Source: JAAYBF01 sp963716445 (GTDB taxonomy: Bacteria; Actinomycetota; Thermoleophilia; Solirubrobacterales; Thermoleophilaceae). From it: a stretch of DNA of 64,000 nucleotides. The position numbers and the translations under genes are program-made. Shown in pieces: positions 1-6,944 of this stretch. The stretch is taken from the NCBI GenBank assembly GCA_963716445.1, contig OY970313.1, forward strand, positions 1,736,001-1,800,000, read 5' to 3'. Under the pieces are notes generated by a model, which saw only the letters and a list, made by a program, of their open reading frames with translations, ran no database searches and had not been told where the DNA came from. Numbering within the stretch: position 1 is the stretch's first letter; every line of letters begins with the position of its first letter.

Positions 1-15
1 CGACGGTGACGGGGG

Positions 16-864
16 TCACCGCAGCGCCTCCTCGCGCTCGGCGCGCTTGTCCCAGTAGCGGCGCAGGCCGGCGCCCATCTGGTCGGGGACCGCCGCCTGG
101 AAGAACGACTCGGTGGTGGCAGCGTCGACGGCGCCGCGGGCCTCGGCCACGCTCCACTCGTCGAACGCGTCGACGTCGAGGGTGCGGGCCTTCTCCGTGC
201 GCAGCGTCAGCTCCTCGCGCAGGCGGTCGAGATGCTCGCCGACGTCCTCGTAGCGACCGAAGTGCGTCAGGCAGAGCGCGCTCGGCCGGCGGCTGGCGAC
301 GATGTCGAGCGAGCGCATCCAGAGCTCGACGTCGATGTCCGGCGGCGGGGTCGGCGGGATGACGTACTCGTGCGGCGGGAGGCGGACGCCGCAGACGTCG
401 CCGACGAACGCGTCGCCGGTGACCTCGTCGAAGTAGCTGACGTGATGGGAGGCGTGGCCGGGCGTGTACTCGACCTGGAAGCCGCCCTCGATCCGCTCCC
501 CGCCCTCGAGCGCGACGATCCGCTCCTCGGGGACGGGGGCGAACTCGCCCCAGAGGTGGTCCATCCGGTTGCCGTACAGCCGCTCGGCGCTCGCGAGCAG
601 TCGCGAGGGGTCGGCGAGGTGGCGCGCGCCGCGCTCGTGGACGTAGACCCTGAGCTGCGGGAACTTGCGACAGAGCACTCCCGCCGCGCCCGCGTGGTCG
701 AGGTGGATGTGGGTCAGCAGCAGCGCCTGCGGCTCCTCCTCGAGGTTGTCGAGCAGCGTGTCGAGCGAGGAAGTCGGACCGGGATCGACGATCAGGCCCG
801 CCGTCTCGTAGGCGCAGATGACGCGGTCGCGCCCGAGGTGATTGACGTCGATGGCCCGTGCCAT
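16..864 (-). CDS. MBL-fold metallo-hydrolase
   Basis: A 282-residue protein of the metallo-beta-lactamase superfamily, probably a soluble cytoplasmic hydrolase of unknown substrate. The metal-binding signature T-H-I-H-L-D-H is visible with His52, His54, Asp56 and His57, followed by a late G-H-A-S-H-H metal-ligand segment and a C-terminal helical part like that of glyoxalase-II and lactonase-type members. The frame stays open upstream to 1011, but the first start that does not run into the divergently transcribed mutase gene is the ATG at 864, which begins M-A-R-A-I-D-V. The frame ends near the window edge with a normal stop, so the gene looks complete. It is divergent from the mutase with an 88-bp gap that must hold both promoters. 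A second, unrelated MBL-fold protein lies at 51216. Confidence 0.85.
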   Translation of the reverse strand: MARAIDVNHLGRDRVICAYETAGLIVDPGPTSSLDTLLDNLEEEPQALLLTHIHLDHAGAAGVLCRKFPQLRVYVHERGARHLADPSRLLASAERLYGNRMDHLWGEFAPVPEERIVALEGGERIEGGFQVEYTPGHASHHVSYFDEVTGDAFVGDVCGVRLPPHEYVIPPTPPPDIDVELWMRSLDIVASRRPSALCLTHFGRYEDVGEHLDRLREELTLRTEKARTLDVDAFDEWSVAEARGAVDAATTESFFQAAVPDQMGAGLRRYWDKRAEREEALR

Positions 865-952
865 GGCGAACGCGTGACGATAACAACGCCGCGATCGGCC
901 GCGGACCGCCGCGGTTCGCCACCGCGGTCGAGCCACCGTAGAATCCCCCTCG

Positions 953-2950
953 ATGACCGACCGGCCCGACCACCGCCTGCCCGAGCGCGACCGTCCGTGG
1001 GTGATGCGCACCTACGCCGGCCACTCCACCGCCAAGGAGTCCAACGCGCTCTACCGGCGCAACCTCGAGAAGGGCCAGACGGGCCTGTCGATCGCCTTCG
1101 ACCTGCCGACCCAGACCGGCTACGACCCCGACGACGAGCTGGCGCGCGGCGAGGTCGGCAAGGTCGGCGTCTCGATCGCCCACAAGGGCGACATGCACGC
1201 GCTGCTCGACGGGATCCCGCTCGGCGAGATGAACACGTCGATGACGATCAACGCGACCGCCGCCTGGCTGCTGGCGCTCTACATGACCACCGCCGAGGAG
1301 AACGGCGTCGAGCGCTCGGCGCTCCAGGGCACGACCCAGAACGACATCGTCAAGGAGTTCCTCTCGCGCGGGACCTACGCCTTCCCGCCGGAGCCGTCGC
1401 TGCGGCTGATCGCCGACATGATCGCCTTCACGGTCGACGAGGTCCCGCAGTGGAACCCGATCAACATCTGCAGCTACCACCTCCAGGAGGCGGGCGCGAC
1501 GCCGGTGCAGGAGATCGCCTACGCGCTCTCGACCGCGATCGCCGTGCTCGACGAGGCGCGCCCCCGCGTGCCGGCGGAGACCTTCCCGCGCGTCTTCGGC
1601 CGGATCTCCTTCTTCGTCAACGCCGGCATCCGCTTCATCGAGGAGCACGCCAAGCTGCGCGCGATGGGCCGACTCTGGGAGCAGATCGGCCGCGAGCGCT
1701 ACGGCGTCACCGAGGAGAAGTACCTGCGCATGCGCTACGGCGTGCAGGTCAACTCGCTCGGCCTGACCGAGGCCCAGCCGGAGAACAACGTGATCCGGAT
1801 CGTTCTCGAGGCGCTCGCCGTCACGCTCGGCCGCGACGCCCGTGCCCGCGCGCTGCAGCTGCCGGCCTGGAACGAGGCGCTCGGCCTGCCGCGGCCCTGG
1901 GACCAGCAGTGGTCGCTGCGGATCCAGCAGATCCTCGCCCACGAGACGGACATCCTCGACTACCCCGACGTCTTCGAGGGCTCGAAGGTGATGGACGGCC
2001 TGGTCGCCGAGCTGATCGAGGGCGCGCGCGCCGAGATGGCGGTCGTCTCCGAGCACGGCGGCGCCGTCGCGGGGGTGCCGTACATGAAGACCCAGCTCGT
2101 GGAGTCGCACCGGGCGCGCGTCGGGGCGATCGAGCGCGGCGAGCAGAAGGTGGTCGGCCAGAACTCGTTCACCAGCACCGAGCCCTCGCCGCTCCAGCAG
2201 GGCGAGGACGGCGGGATCCTGACCGTCGACCCGGCCGTCGAGCAGAGCCAGATCGACGCCGTGCGCGAGTGGCGCTCCGGGCGGGACCAGGCCGCGGTCG
2301 ACGCCGCGCTCGAGGAGCTGCGCGCGGCGGCGGCCGATCCCGGCTCGAACATCATGCCTCCGACGCTCGCGGCCGCCAAGGCCGGCGCGACGACCGGCGA
2401 GTGGGCGGGCGCGCTGCGCGACGTGTTCGGCGAGTACCGCGCCCCGACCGGGGTCGCCGACGCCGCTGCGGCGCCCGGCGACGAGGCGCTCAGCGAGCTG
2501 CGCGATCGCGTCGAGCGCGTCTCCGAGTCGCTCGGACGCCGGATCAAGATCCTCGTCGGCAAGCCGGGCCTCGACGGCCACTCCAACGGCGCCGAGCAGA
2601 TCGCCGTGCGCGCGCGCGACGCCGGCATGGACGTCGTCTACGAGGGCATCCGCCTGACGCCCGCACGGATCGCCCAGGCGGCGGTCCAGGAGGGCGTCCA
2701 CGTCGTCGGCCTCTCGATCCTCTCGGGCTCGCACCGCGAGCTGATCCCCCAGGTGCTCGAGGAGCTGCGCGCCGCCGGCTCCGAGGCGCCGGTCGTCGTC
2801 GGCGGGATCATCCCGAAGGCCGACGAGGCCGAGATGCTCGCCGCCGGCGTCGCCCGCGTCTACACGCCGAAGGACTTCGAGGTCTCGCGCATCATGGTCG
2901 ACATCGTCGACCTCGTCGCCGAGCGCAACGGCGTCGCCGCGACCGCGTAG
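953..2950 (+). CDS. ecm: ethylmalonyl-CoA mutase-type B12-dependent mutase
   Basis: A 665-residue single-chain acyl-CoA mutase. Residues 1 to about 500 form the methylmalonyl-CoA mutase-type TIM barrel, and the C-terminal part from about 530 is the cobalamin-binding domain, with the D-x-H-x-x-G lower-ligand motif as G-L-D-G-H-S-N-G near residue 541. That motif and the following stretch E-G-I-R-L-T-P with L-S-I-L-S-G-S-H are typical of the ethylmalonyl-CoA mutase (Ecm/MeaA) branch. Methylmalonyl-CoA mutases instead carry G-Q-D-G-H-D-R-G. The expected reaction is (2R)-ethylmalonyl-CoA to (2S)-methylsuccinyl-CoA in the ethylmalonyl-CoA pathway for acetyl-CoA assimilation. Support comes from the MeaB-like gene downstream and from hydratase and lyase genes of the same pathway at 38.7-40.4 kb. 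No crotonyl-CoA carboxylase/reductase is in the window. The mutase family is certain; the Ecm subtype is a strong inference. Confidence 0.88.
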   Translation: MTDRPDHRLPERDRPWVMRTYAGHSTAKESNALYRRNLEKGQTGLSIAFDLPTQTGYDPDDELARGEVGKVGVSIAHKGDMHALLDGIPLGEMNTSMTINATAAWLLALYMTTAEENGVERSALQGTTQNDIVKEFLSRGTYAFPPEPSLRLIADMIAFTVDEVPQWNPINICSYHLQEAGATPVQEIAYALSTAIAVLDEARPRVPAETFPRVFGRISFFVNAGIRFIEEHAKLRAMGRLWEQIGRERYGVTEEKYLRMRYGVQVNSLGLTEAQPENNVIRIVLEALAVTLGRDARARALQLPAWNEALGLPRPWDQQWSLRIQQILAHETDILDYPDVFEGSKVMDGLVAELIEGARAEMAVVSEHGGAVAGVPYMKTQLVESHRARVGAIERGEQKVVGQNSFTSTEPSPLQQGEDGGILTVDPAVEQSQIDAVREWRSGRDQAAVDAALEELRAAAADPGSNIMPPTLAAAKAGATTGEWAGALRDVFGEYRAPTGVADAAAAPGDEALSELRDRVERVSESLGRRIKILVGKPGLDGHSNGAEQIAVRARDAGMDVVYEGIRLTPARIAQAAVQEGVHVVGLSILSGSHRELIPQVLEELRAAGSEAPVVVGGIIPKADEAEMLAAGVARVYTPKDFEVSRIMVDIVDLVAERNGVAATA

Positions 2951-3080
2951 CGCGCCACCCTCGCGTCACACGACCTTCGCGCTTGCGCCCCATCCGTCGG
3001 CCTCGCCCAGCGGCCCCCGAGCGGCAGGTCCGCCCGACCAAACAGCCGTTTCCAGGCCCAGAACCCTCCCTCCGAGAACC

Positions 3081-3124
3081 GAGTGGAACATTGACTGGGC
3101 TATAGCGCACTCAATCTTCCAGTC
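3081..3124. repeat. 44-bp imperfect dyad, copy 1
   Basis: A 44-bp inverted repeat between the mutase and MeaB genes. It opens with GAGTGGA and holds an internal ATTGACTGG...CTCAATC pair. An equally long relative lies at 60267-60310 and matches at 36 of 44 positions by direct comparison. This copy is the less symmetric of the two: its right end reads TTCCAGTC, where the other has GTCCACTC. It has no T-run like an intrinsic terminator. It could be a protein-binding site, a REP-like element or an RNA hairpin. The function is unknown. Confidence 0.7.
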
Positions 3125-3197
3125 GAACATTGAGGCGCCCAAAGCGCAAGCCGAGAGCTCGCAATCCCGCAAGCCAACGGTTGGATGGCCCTGGTCG

Positions 3198-4244
3198 ATG
3201 GATGGGCCTGGTCGGTGGGATAGCGTGCTCGCGGTGGCGGCTGACGGACAGCAGCTCGGAAGGCGGTTGGGCGAGGGGGACCGCTCGGCCGCTCCGGCGG
3301 CTCTGAACCTGATCGAGGACCGAACGGCCGCTGGGCGGGAGCAGGCGGTCGCGCTGCTGCGCGAGGTCTCCCCCGCGGCGCTGGGCGGCGAGGCCCCGGC
3401 CCATCTCGTGGGGCTGACCGGACCTCCCGGCGCGGGCAAGTCGACCTTGCTGAGCGCCCTGCTGCACGAGTGGCGGCGCCGCGATCGGACTGTCGCGGTG
3501 CTGGCCGTCGACCCGTCGTCGCGCCGCTCCGGCGGCTCGCTGCTCGGCGACCGGGCCCGGATCGAGCACGATCCGGCCGACAATGGCGTGCTGATCCGCT
3601 CGACGGCCGCGGGCGGCCGGCTCGGTGGGCTCGCCGCGCCGACGCGCGAGGCGGCGCAGGCGCTCGCGGCCGCCTTCGACGTCGTCGTGATCGAGACCGT
3701 CGGCGTCGGCCAGTCGGAGACCGACGTCGAGGAGGTCTGCGACACCGTGGCGGTCGTCGTCCAGCCAGGCTCGGGCGACACGCTGCAGTTCATCAAGGCG
3801 GGGATCATGGAGGTCCCCGACGTGCTCGTGGTGACCAAGGCCGACCTCGGCGACGTCGCCCTGCGCTCGCGGCGCGACCTCGCCCAGGCCGCCAGGGCGC
3901 TCGGCTCGAGGGAGGTGCCGGTGCTCGCCGTCTCCTCGATCCCTCCCCCCTCCGGCATCGCGGAGCTCGCCGACGCGCTCGCGGCCCACCGCGCCGAGCT
4001 CGACCTGCCGGCTCGGCGCCTGCGCTCGCGCCGGCTGACGGCGCTGCGCGAGCTGACGGCCGAGCACGGCGAGTCGGCGCTGCGCGCGCTCGGGGGCCGC
4101 CGCGACGCCGAGCGCCTGCTCGCCGAGCAGGATCCCTCGCTCGACGTGGCCGAGCTGGTCGCCACGCTGCGCGAGCGCTCGGAGGCGGCAGCGCCAGCCG
4201 ACGGGCCGGCAGTCGCCCCGAGCCCGAAGCAGGGCGCTCGATGA
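3198..4244 (+). CDS. meaB: MeaB/ArgK-type G-protein chaperone of B12 mutase
   Basis: A 348-residue P-loop GTPase of the MeaB/ArgK (SIMIBI) class. The Walker A motif G-P-P-G-A-G-K-S-T lies near residues 75-84. The MeaB signature V-D-P-S-S-R-R-S-G-G-S-L-L-G-D-R-A-R-I follows, then E-T-V-G-V-G-Q-S-E and the base-recognition element T-K-A-D. Members load and protect adenosylcobalamin-dependent acyl-CoA mutases, gating cofactor delivery and removing inactive cob(II)alamin. Position directly downstream of the mutase on the same strand, 247 bp apart, supports this pairing. The first start is ATG 3198; GTG 3225 is a possible alternative. The gap contains the 44-bp dyad at 3081, so the two genes may not share one uninterrupted transcript. 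Confidence 0.93.
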   Translation: MDGPGRWDSVLAVAADGQQLGRRLGEGDRSAAPAALNLIEDRTAAGREQAVALLREVSPAALGGEAPAHLVGLTGPPGAGKSTLLSALLHEWRRRDRTVAVLAVDPSSRRSGGSLLGDRARIEHDPADNGVLIRSTAAGGRLGGLAAPTREAAQALAAAFDVVVIETVGVGQSETDVEEVCDTVAVVVQPGSGDTLQFIKAGIMEVPDVLVVTKADLGDVALRSRRDLAQAARALGSREVPVLAVSSIPPPSGIAELADALAAHRAELDLPARRLRSRRLTALRELTAEHGESALRALGGRRDAERLLAEQDPSLDVAELVATLRERSEAAAPADGPAVAPSPKQGAR

Positions 4245-4263
4245 CTCACGACCTCCACCCCCG

Positions 4264-4419
4264 ATGACGCTCCCCGCCCAGGCCGCGCTGCTGCTCGCCG
4301 TCTTCGCCCTCGCGACGCTGGTCGCCGAGCTGGCCGGCGCCGCCAACCTCGGCACGGCGATCGGCGTCGGCCAGATCGCCTTCGTCGGCACGCTCGTCTG
4401 GCTGCTGCTCAGGCGCTGA
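4264..4419 (+). CDS. small two-helix membrane protein
   Basis: A 51-residue frame beginning M-T-L-P-A-Q-A, with two predicted membrane helices (about residues 5-24 and 30-48) separated by G-A-A-N-L-G-T, ending L-L-L-R-R. It starts 19 bp after the MeaB stop on the same strand and has the strong G/C third-position bias of its neighbours, which argues for real coding. It is not recognised as a named family. It may be co-transcribed with the mutase chaperone, but nothing in the sequence links its function to it. Confidence 0.55.
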   Translation: MTLPAQAALLLAVFALATLVAELAGAANLGTAIGVGQIAFVGTLVWLLLRR

Positions 4420-4487
4420 GCGCGGTCGGGCACCGCCTTCGACGTCCAGATGTCTCGCCTCGACGACGGGGCGAGCATAATGAGCCC

Positions 4488-5093
4488 ATGGAGGGCTCGG
4501 CCCCAGATTCCGTCGGCACCCGCTCGAGCTGGCTGCGCTGCTACCGCTGCTGGTCGCAGAACCTCGAGGTCCAGGTCCACTACGAGGGCATCCTCAAGGT
4601 CGATCCCGGCACGGCGGAGGCGGTCGAGCCCGTAGAGGAGGTCCAGGAGGCGGTCGTACAGTGCCTCGACTGCATGCACGACCAGCCCCACCTCAGCCTC
4701 GCCGTCTACGAGGAGGACGGCCGCCGGATCAGCCGGATCGAGGCGGTCGAGGATCGCTGGGAGCGGATGGTCACGGGCACGCCGTGGGTCGCCTCGTGCA
4801 CTGTGACCGTCGAGGGCGACCAGGTCGAGACCTGCTCCGGCCCTGACGCCGCCGACGCGCTCGCCTTCGCCGCCTTCGGCGACCACGGCACGCGCGAGTT
4901 CTTCACACACGTCCGCTTCCACAAGCACGAGGAGGAGGGTCAGATCGTCGTGCACATGCTCGTCGAGCTCTACGCGCGCTCCATCGAGGAGGCGACGGAG
5001 GTCCTCGAGGGCGCCGCCCGTGGCGCTTTGGCGCTCACCTCGCTAGCGGAGGAGTCGCGGCCACCGGCGTCCGGCGACGACGAGTCGCACTAG
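4488..5093 (+). CDS. hypothetical protein with paired CxxC motifs
   Basis: A 201-residue soluble protein, not recognised as a named family. Two Cys-x-x-Cys pairs (C18/C21 in R-C-Y-R-C-W and C59/C62 in Q-C-L-D-C-M) are spaced like a zinc ribbon with a long insertion rich in Glu and Val between them. The rest is acidic and predicted alpha/beta, with no signal peptide or membrane helix. The start is the ATG at 4488, 68 bp after the small membrane gene. The sortase gene begins 21 bp downstream on the same strand, so the two may share a transcript. Zinc binding is inferred only from the cysteine pattern. Confidence 0.75.
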   Translation: MEGSAPDSVGTRSSWLRCYRCWSQNLEVQVHYEGILKVDPGTAEAVEPVEEVQEAVVQCLDCMHDQPHLSLAVYEEDGRRISRIEAVEDRWERMVTGTPWVASCTVTVEGDQVETCSGPDAADALAFAAFGDHGTREFFTHVRFHKHEEEGQIVVHMLVELYARSIEEATEVLEGAARGALALTSLAEESRPPASGDDESH

Positions 5094-5114
5094 ACCGCGC
5101 CCGAGCCGACCCGA

Positions 5115-5720
5115 ATGCGCGCAGTCGTCCGGTTCATAGCGGCCGTCATGACGGTCAGCGGAGCACTGCTGATCGTGGACGCCGGGCTGACCGTCCTCTG
5201 GCAGGAGCCGATCTCCGGCCTGCTCGCGGGACGTGAGCAGGCGAAGCTCGAGGAGGCGCTCGCTTCGCCGCCGCCACGCGTGTTGAGGCGGCAACCGCTG
5301 CCCGGAGACGCGATCGGACGCCTGGAGATCCCGGCGCTCGACCTGAGCGAGTACGTCGTCGAGGGCACCGACACGGCGAACCTGCGCAAGGGTCCGGGGC
5401 ACTACCCGGAGACCCCGTTGCCGGGTGAGCCGGGCACGGTGGCGATCGCGGGCCACCGCACCACGTACGGCGCCCCGTTCCGGAACATCGACGACCTCGG
5501 CCGCGGCAAGCGGATCTTCGTCGACCTCCCCTATGGCCGCTTCGAGTACCGCGTCGAGCGGACGAGGATCGTGGACGATCAAGACCTGTCGGTGATACGC
5601 CGCGTCGGACACGACCGGCTCGTGCTGAGCGCGTGCCATCCGCTCTACTCGGCCGCTCAGCGGGTGATCGTCTTCGCCCGCCTGACCGGTCGCGCGCCCA
5701 GCACGGTCAGCGCAGATTGA
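5115..5720 (+). CDS. sortase (class D/E type)
   Basis: A 201-residue membrane-anchored cysteine transpeptidase. An N-terminal signal-anchor helix (residues 5-28) is followed by a sortase beta-barrel. All three catalytic residues are visible: His114 in A-G-H-R-T-T-Y-G, Cys174 in L-S-A-C-H-P and Arg183 in A-Q-R-V-I-V-F. Sortases cut a sorting motif at the C-terminus of surface proteins and join the Thr to cell-wall or pilus amines. A likely local substrate lies 0.7 kb away: the protein encoded at 6419 ends in LPFTG, a hydrophobic helix and an Arg-containing tail. The gene converges with the sigma-factor operon and overlaps a small minus-strand frame by 14 bp. The class assignment is approximate. 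Confidence 0.92.
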   Translation: MRAVVRFIAAVMTVSGALLIVDAGLTVLWQEPISGLLAGREQAKLEEALASPPPRVLRRQPLPGDAIGRLEIPALDLSEYVVEGTDTANLRKGPGHYPETPLPGEPGTVAIAGHRTTYGAPFRNIDDLGRGKRIFVDLPYGRFEYRVERTRIVDDQDLSVIRRVGHDRLVLSACHPLYSAAQRVIVFARLTGRAPSTVSAD

Positions 5721-5850
5721 GCGCCGGCACGCTGGACGAGGGGCTCTCGAGACGCGACTCGTCGCGTGACTCGAACCACAAGACGAGAGCGATCACCAGG
5801 CCGACCGAGATCGCGAGCACGGCAAGCCAGTACGCCACCTTGCCGACCAC
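5707..5850 (-). CDS. small single-pass membrane protein downstream of ECF sigma
   Basis: A 47-residue frame starting with GTG at 5850, nine bases after the stop of the ECF sigma gene on the same strand. It encodes one membrane helix (about residues 6-26, A-Y-W-L-A-V-L-A-I-S-V-G-L) and a short polar tail E-S-R-D-E-S-R-L. The tight spacing suggests translational coupling with the sigma factor, so a regulatory membrane partner is possible, but 47 residues is too short for a classical anti-sigma domain. The last 14 bp overlap the sortase gene on the other strand. It is supported only by frame, spacing and hydrophobicity. Confidence 0.45.
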   Translation of the reverse strand: MVGKVAYWLAVLAISVGLVIALVLWFESRDESRLESPSSSVPALNLR

Positions 5851-5859
5851 GCGCCGATC

Positions 5860-6366
5860 CTACCCGCCAGGACCGTCTGCCTCGTCGAGCGCCTCCCGGA
5901 GCTTGCGCAGCGCGCGGTAGACGCGCCCCTCGACGCGGGCCAGCGGCTCGCCGGTGAGCTTGGCGACCTCAGGGACGGTCAGGTCGCCGCCGAAGCGCAA
6001 CGAGATGGCGTCGCGCTCGTCCGGCGTCAGGAGTTCCATCGCCCGCTGGACGGTGTCCCTGCGCTCCACCTGGAGCAGATCCGCATCGCCCGCGGCGCGG
6101 TTCTCGACCCCCGTGCGCTCGAGCGCGCGGGCCTCGGCGCCGAGCCGGCGCTGATGGTCGCGAAGGCAGTTGAGCGCGATCGCGTAGACCCACGGCTTCT
6201 CCCGGCCGCGCCGCGGGTCGAAACGGCGTCTCGAGCGCAGCACGCGCTCGAACGTGTCGGCGAGCAGATCCTCCGCGAGCGCCCGGTTCCCGGTCCGATA
6301 TGCGAGGAACGCGAACAGCCCGTCGGCGTGCTCCTCGTACATCCGCTCGAAGTCGGGGTCGCGCAT
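5860..6366 (-). CDS. ECF RNA polymerase sigma factor
   Basis: A 168-residue sigma-70 family ECF sigma factor. Region 2 occupies about residues 5-75 (Y-E-E-H-A-D-G-L-F-A-F-L through K-P-W-V-Y-A-I-A-L-N). Region 4, with its helix-turn-helix, occupies about 108-160 (L-T-P-D-E-R-D-A-I-S-L-R-F to R-V-Y-R-A-L-R-K-L-R). No regions 1 or 3 are present, as usual for the family. It is divergent from the LPFTG protein gene with a 52-bp intergenic region. That arrangement is common for sigma factors that control their own membrane partner. No cognate classical anti-sigma gene is adjacent, which makes the divergent membrane protein or the small downstream frame candidates for that role. Confidence 0.9.
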   Translation of the reverse strand: MRDPDFERMYEEHADGLFAFLAYRTGNRALAEDLLADTFERVLRSRRRFDPRRGREKPWVYAIALNCLRDHQRRLGAEARALERTGVENRAAGDADLLQVERRDTVQRAMELLTPDERDAISLRFGGDLTVPEVAKLTGEPLARVEGRVYRALRKLREALDEADGPGG

Positions 6367-6418
6367 CCGGGAGATTCTCCGTCAGGAATCGGTCGTGTCG
6401 TTCGTATAAGGGGGTGAG

Positions 6419-6928
6419 ATGACTGATCTCAGCCAAGACCGGCTCCCCGAGGATCTCGTGCAAATCGCCGAGCGCCTTGACCGTGAGCGTCCCGCGGCTA
6501 CGCCGCTGGAGCTCGATCGCGTCAGGTCGCGGGTGCGCATGCGCGTTCGCGGAGGGGCTATAGCGAAAGGAACCGTATTGAAGACCCGACTCGCCATCAT
6601 GATGATGATCGTGCTGGGCGTTCTGATGAGCGGCACGGGCGCGGGCCTCGCCCTCTCCGGCAGCTCTGAGAGCGGCAGCGCGGCCCAGTCGCAGTACGAC
6701 GTCAGCCCGCAGAGCCAGGACCAGAACCCGAGCGGCCCGGTGCTCGGCGCCGAGGAGTCGGGCAACCCGAGCGACACCAACCCTGTCGCGCAGACCGTCG
6801 CCACCACCAGCGAGGACAGCCTGCCCTTCACGGGTCTCGCAGCGGTGCCGATCCTTCTGCTCGGCCTTGGCCTCGTCTCGGCCGGCCTGGTGGTAGCACG
6901 CCGCACGAAGGGCGCTACTCAGGCCTGA
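6419..6928 (+). CDS. membrane protein with cytoplasmic N-domain and LPFTG sorting signal
   Basis: A 169-residue protein with an unusual layout. Residues 1-55 form a charged, probably cytoplasmic segment. A helix at 57-79 spans the membrane. Residues 80-133 form a Ser/Gln/Gly/Pro-rich extracellular stretch. L-P-F-T-G at 135-139 is followed by a second hydrophobic helix (140-159) and the tail R-R-T-K, a complete sortase sorting signal. There is a strong ribosome-binding site (GGGGGTGAG) before the ATG. The N-terminal segment P-E-D-L-V-Q-I-A-E-R-L-D followed by T-P-L-E-L-D-R-V-R resembles the short N-terminal parts of some sigma-associated membrane proteins. Together with the divergent ECF sigma gene, that suggests a role as anti-sigma or signal input. 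This role is inference. Confidence 0.85.
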   Translation: MTDLSQDRLPEDLVQIAERLDRERPAATPLELDRVRSRVRMRVRGGAIAKGTVLKTRLAIMMMIVLGVLMSGTGAGLALSGSSESGSAAQSQYDVSPQSQDQNPSGPVLGAEESGNPSDTNPVAQTVATTSEDSLPFTGLAAVPILLLGLGLVSAGLVVARRTKGATQA

Positions 6929-6944
6929 GCAGGCCCGCAGCAGT

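Noticed and set aside
232..3105. An open plus-strand frame of 957 codons through the MBL and mutase genes
   Set aside because: It crosses a divergent gene pair in a different frame from the mutase; the composition is that of a codon-phase shadow.
6385..6408. GGAATC...CGTATA as an ECF-type promoter for the LPFTG gene
   Set aside because: The -10-like element is only 11 bp from the start codon and would put the transcription start beyond the ribosome-binding site.
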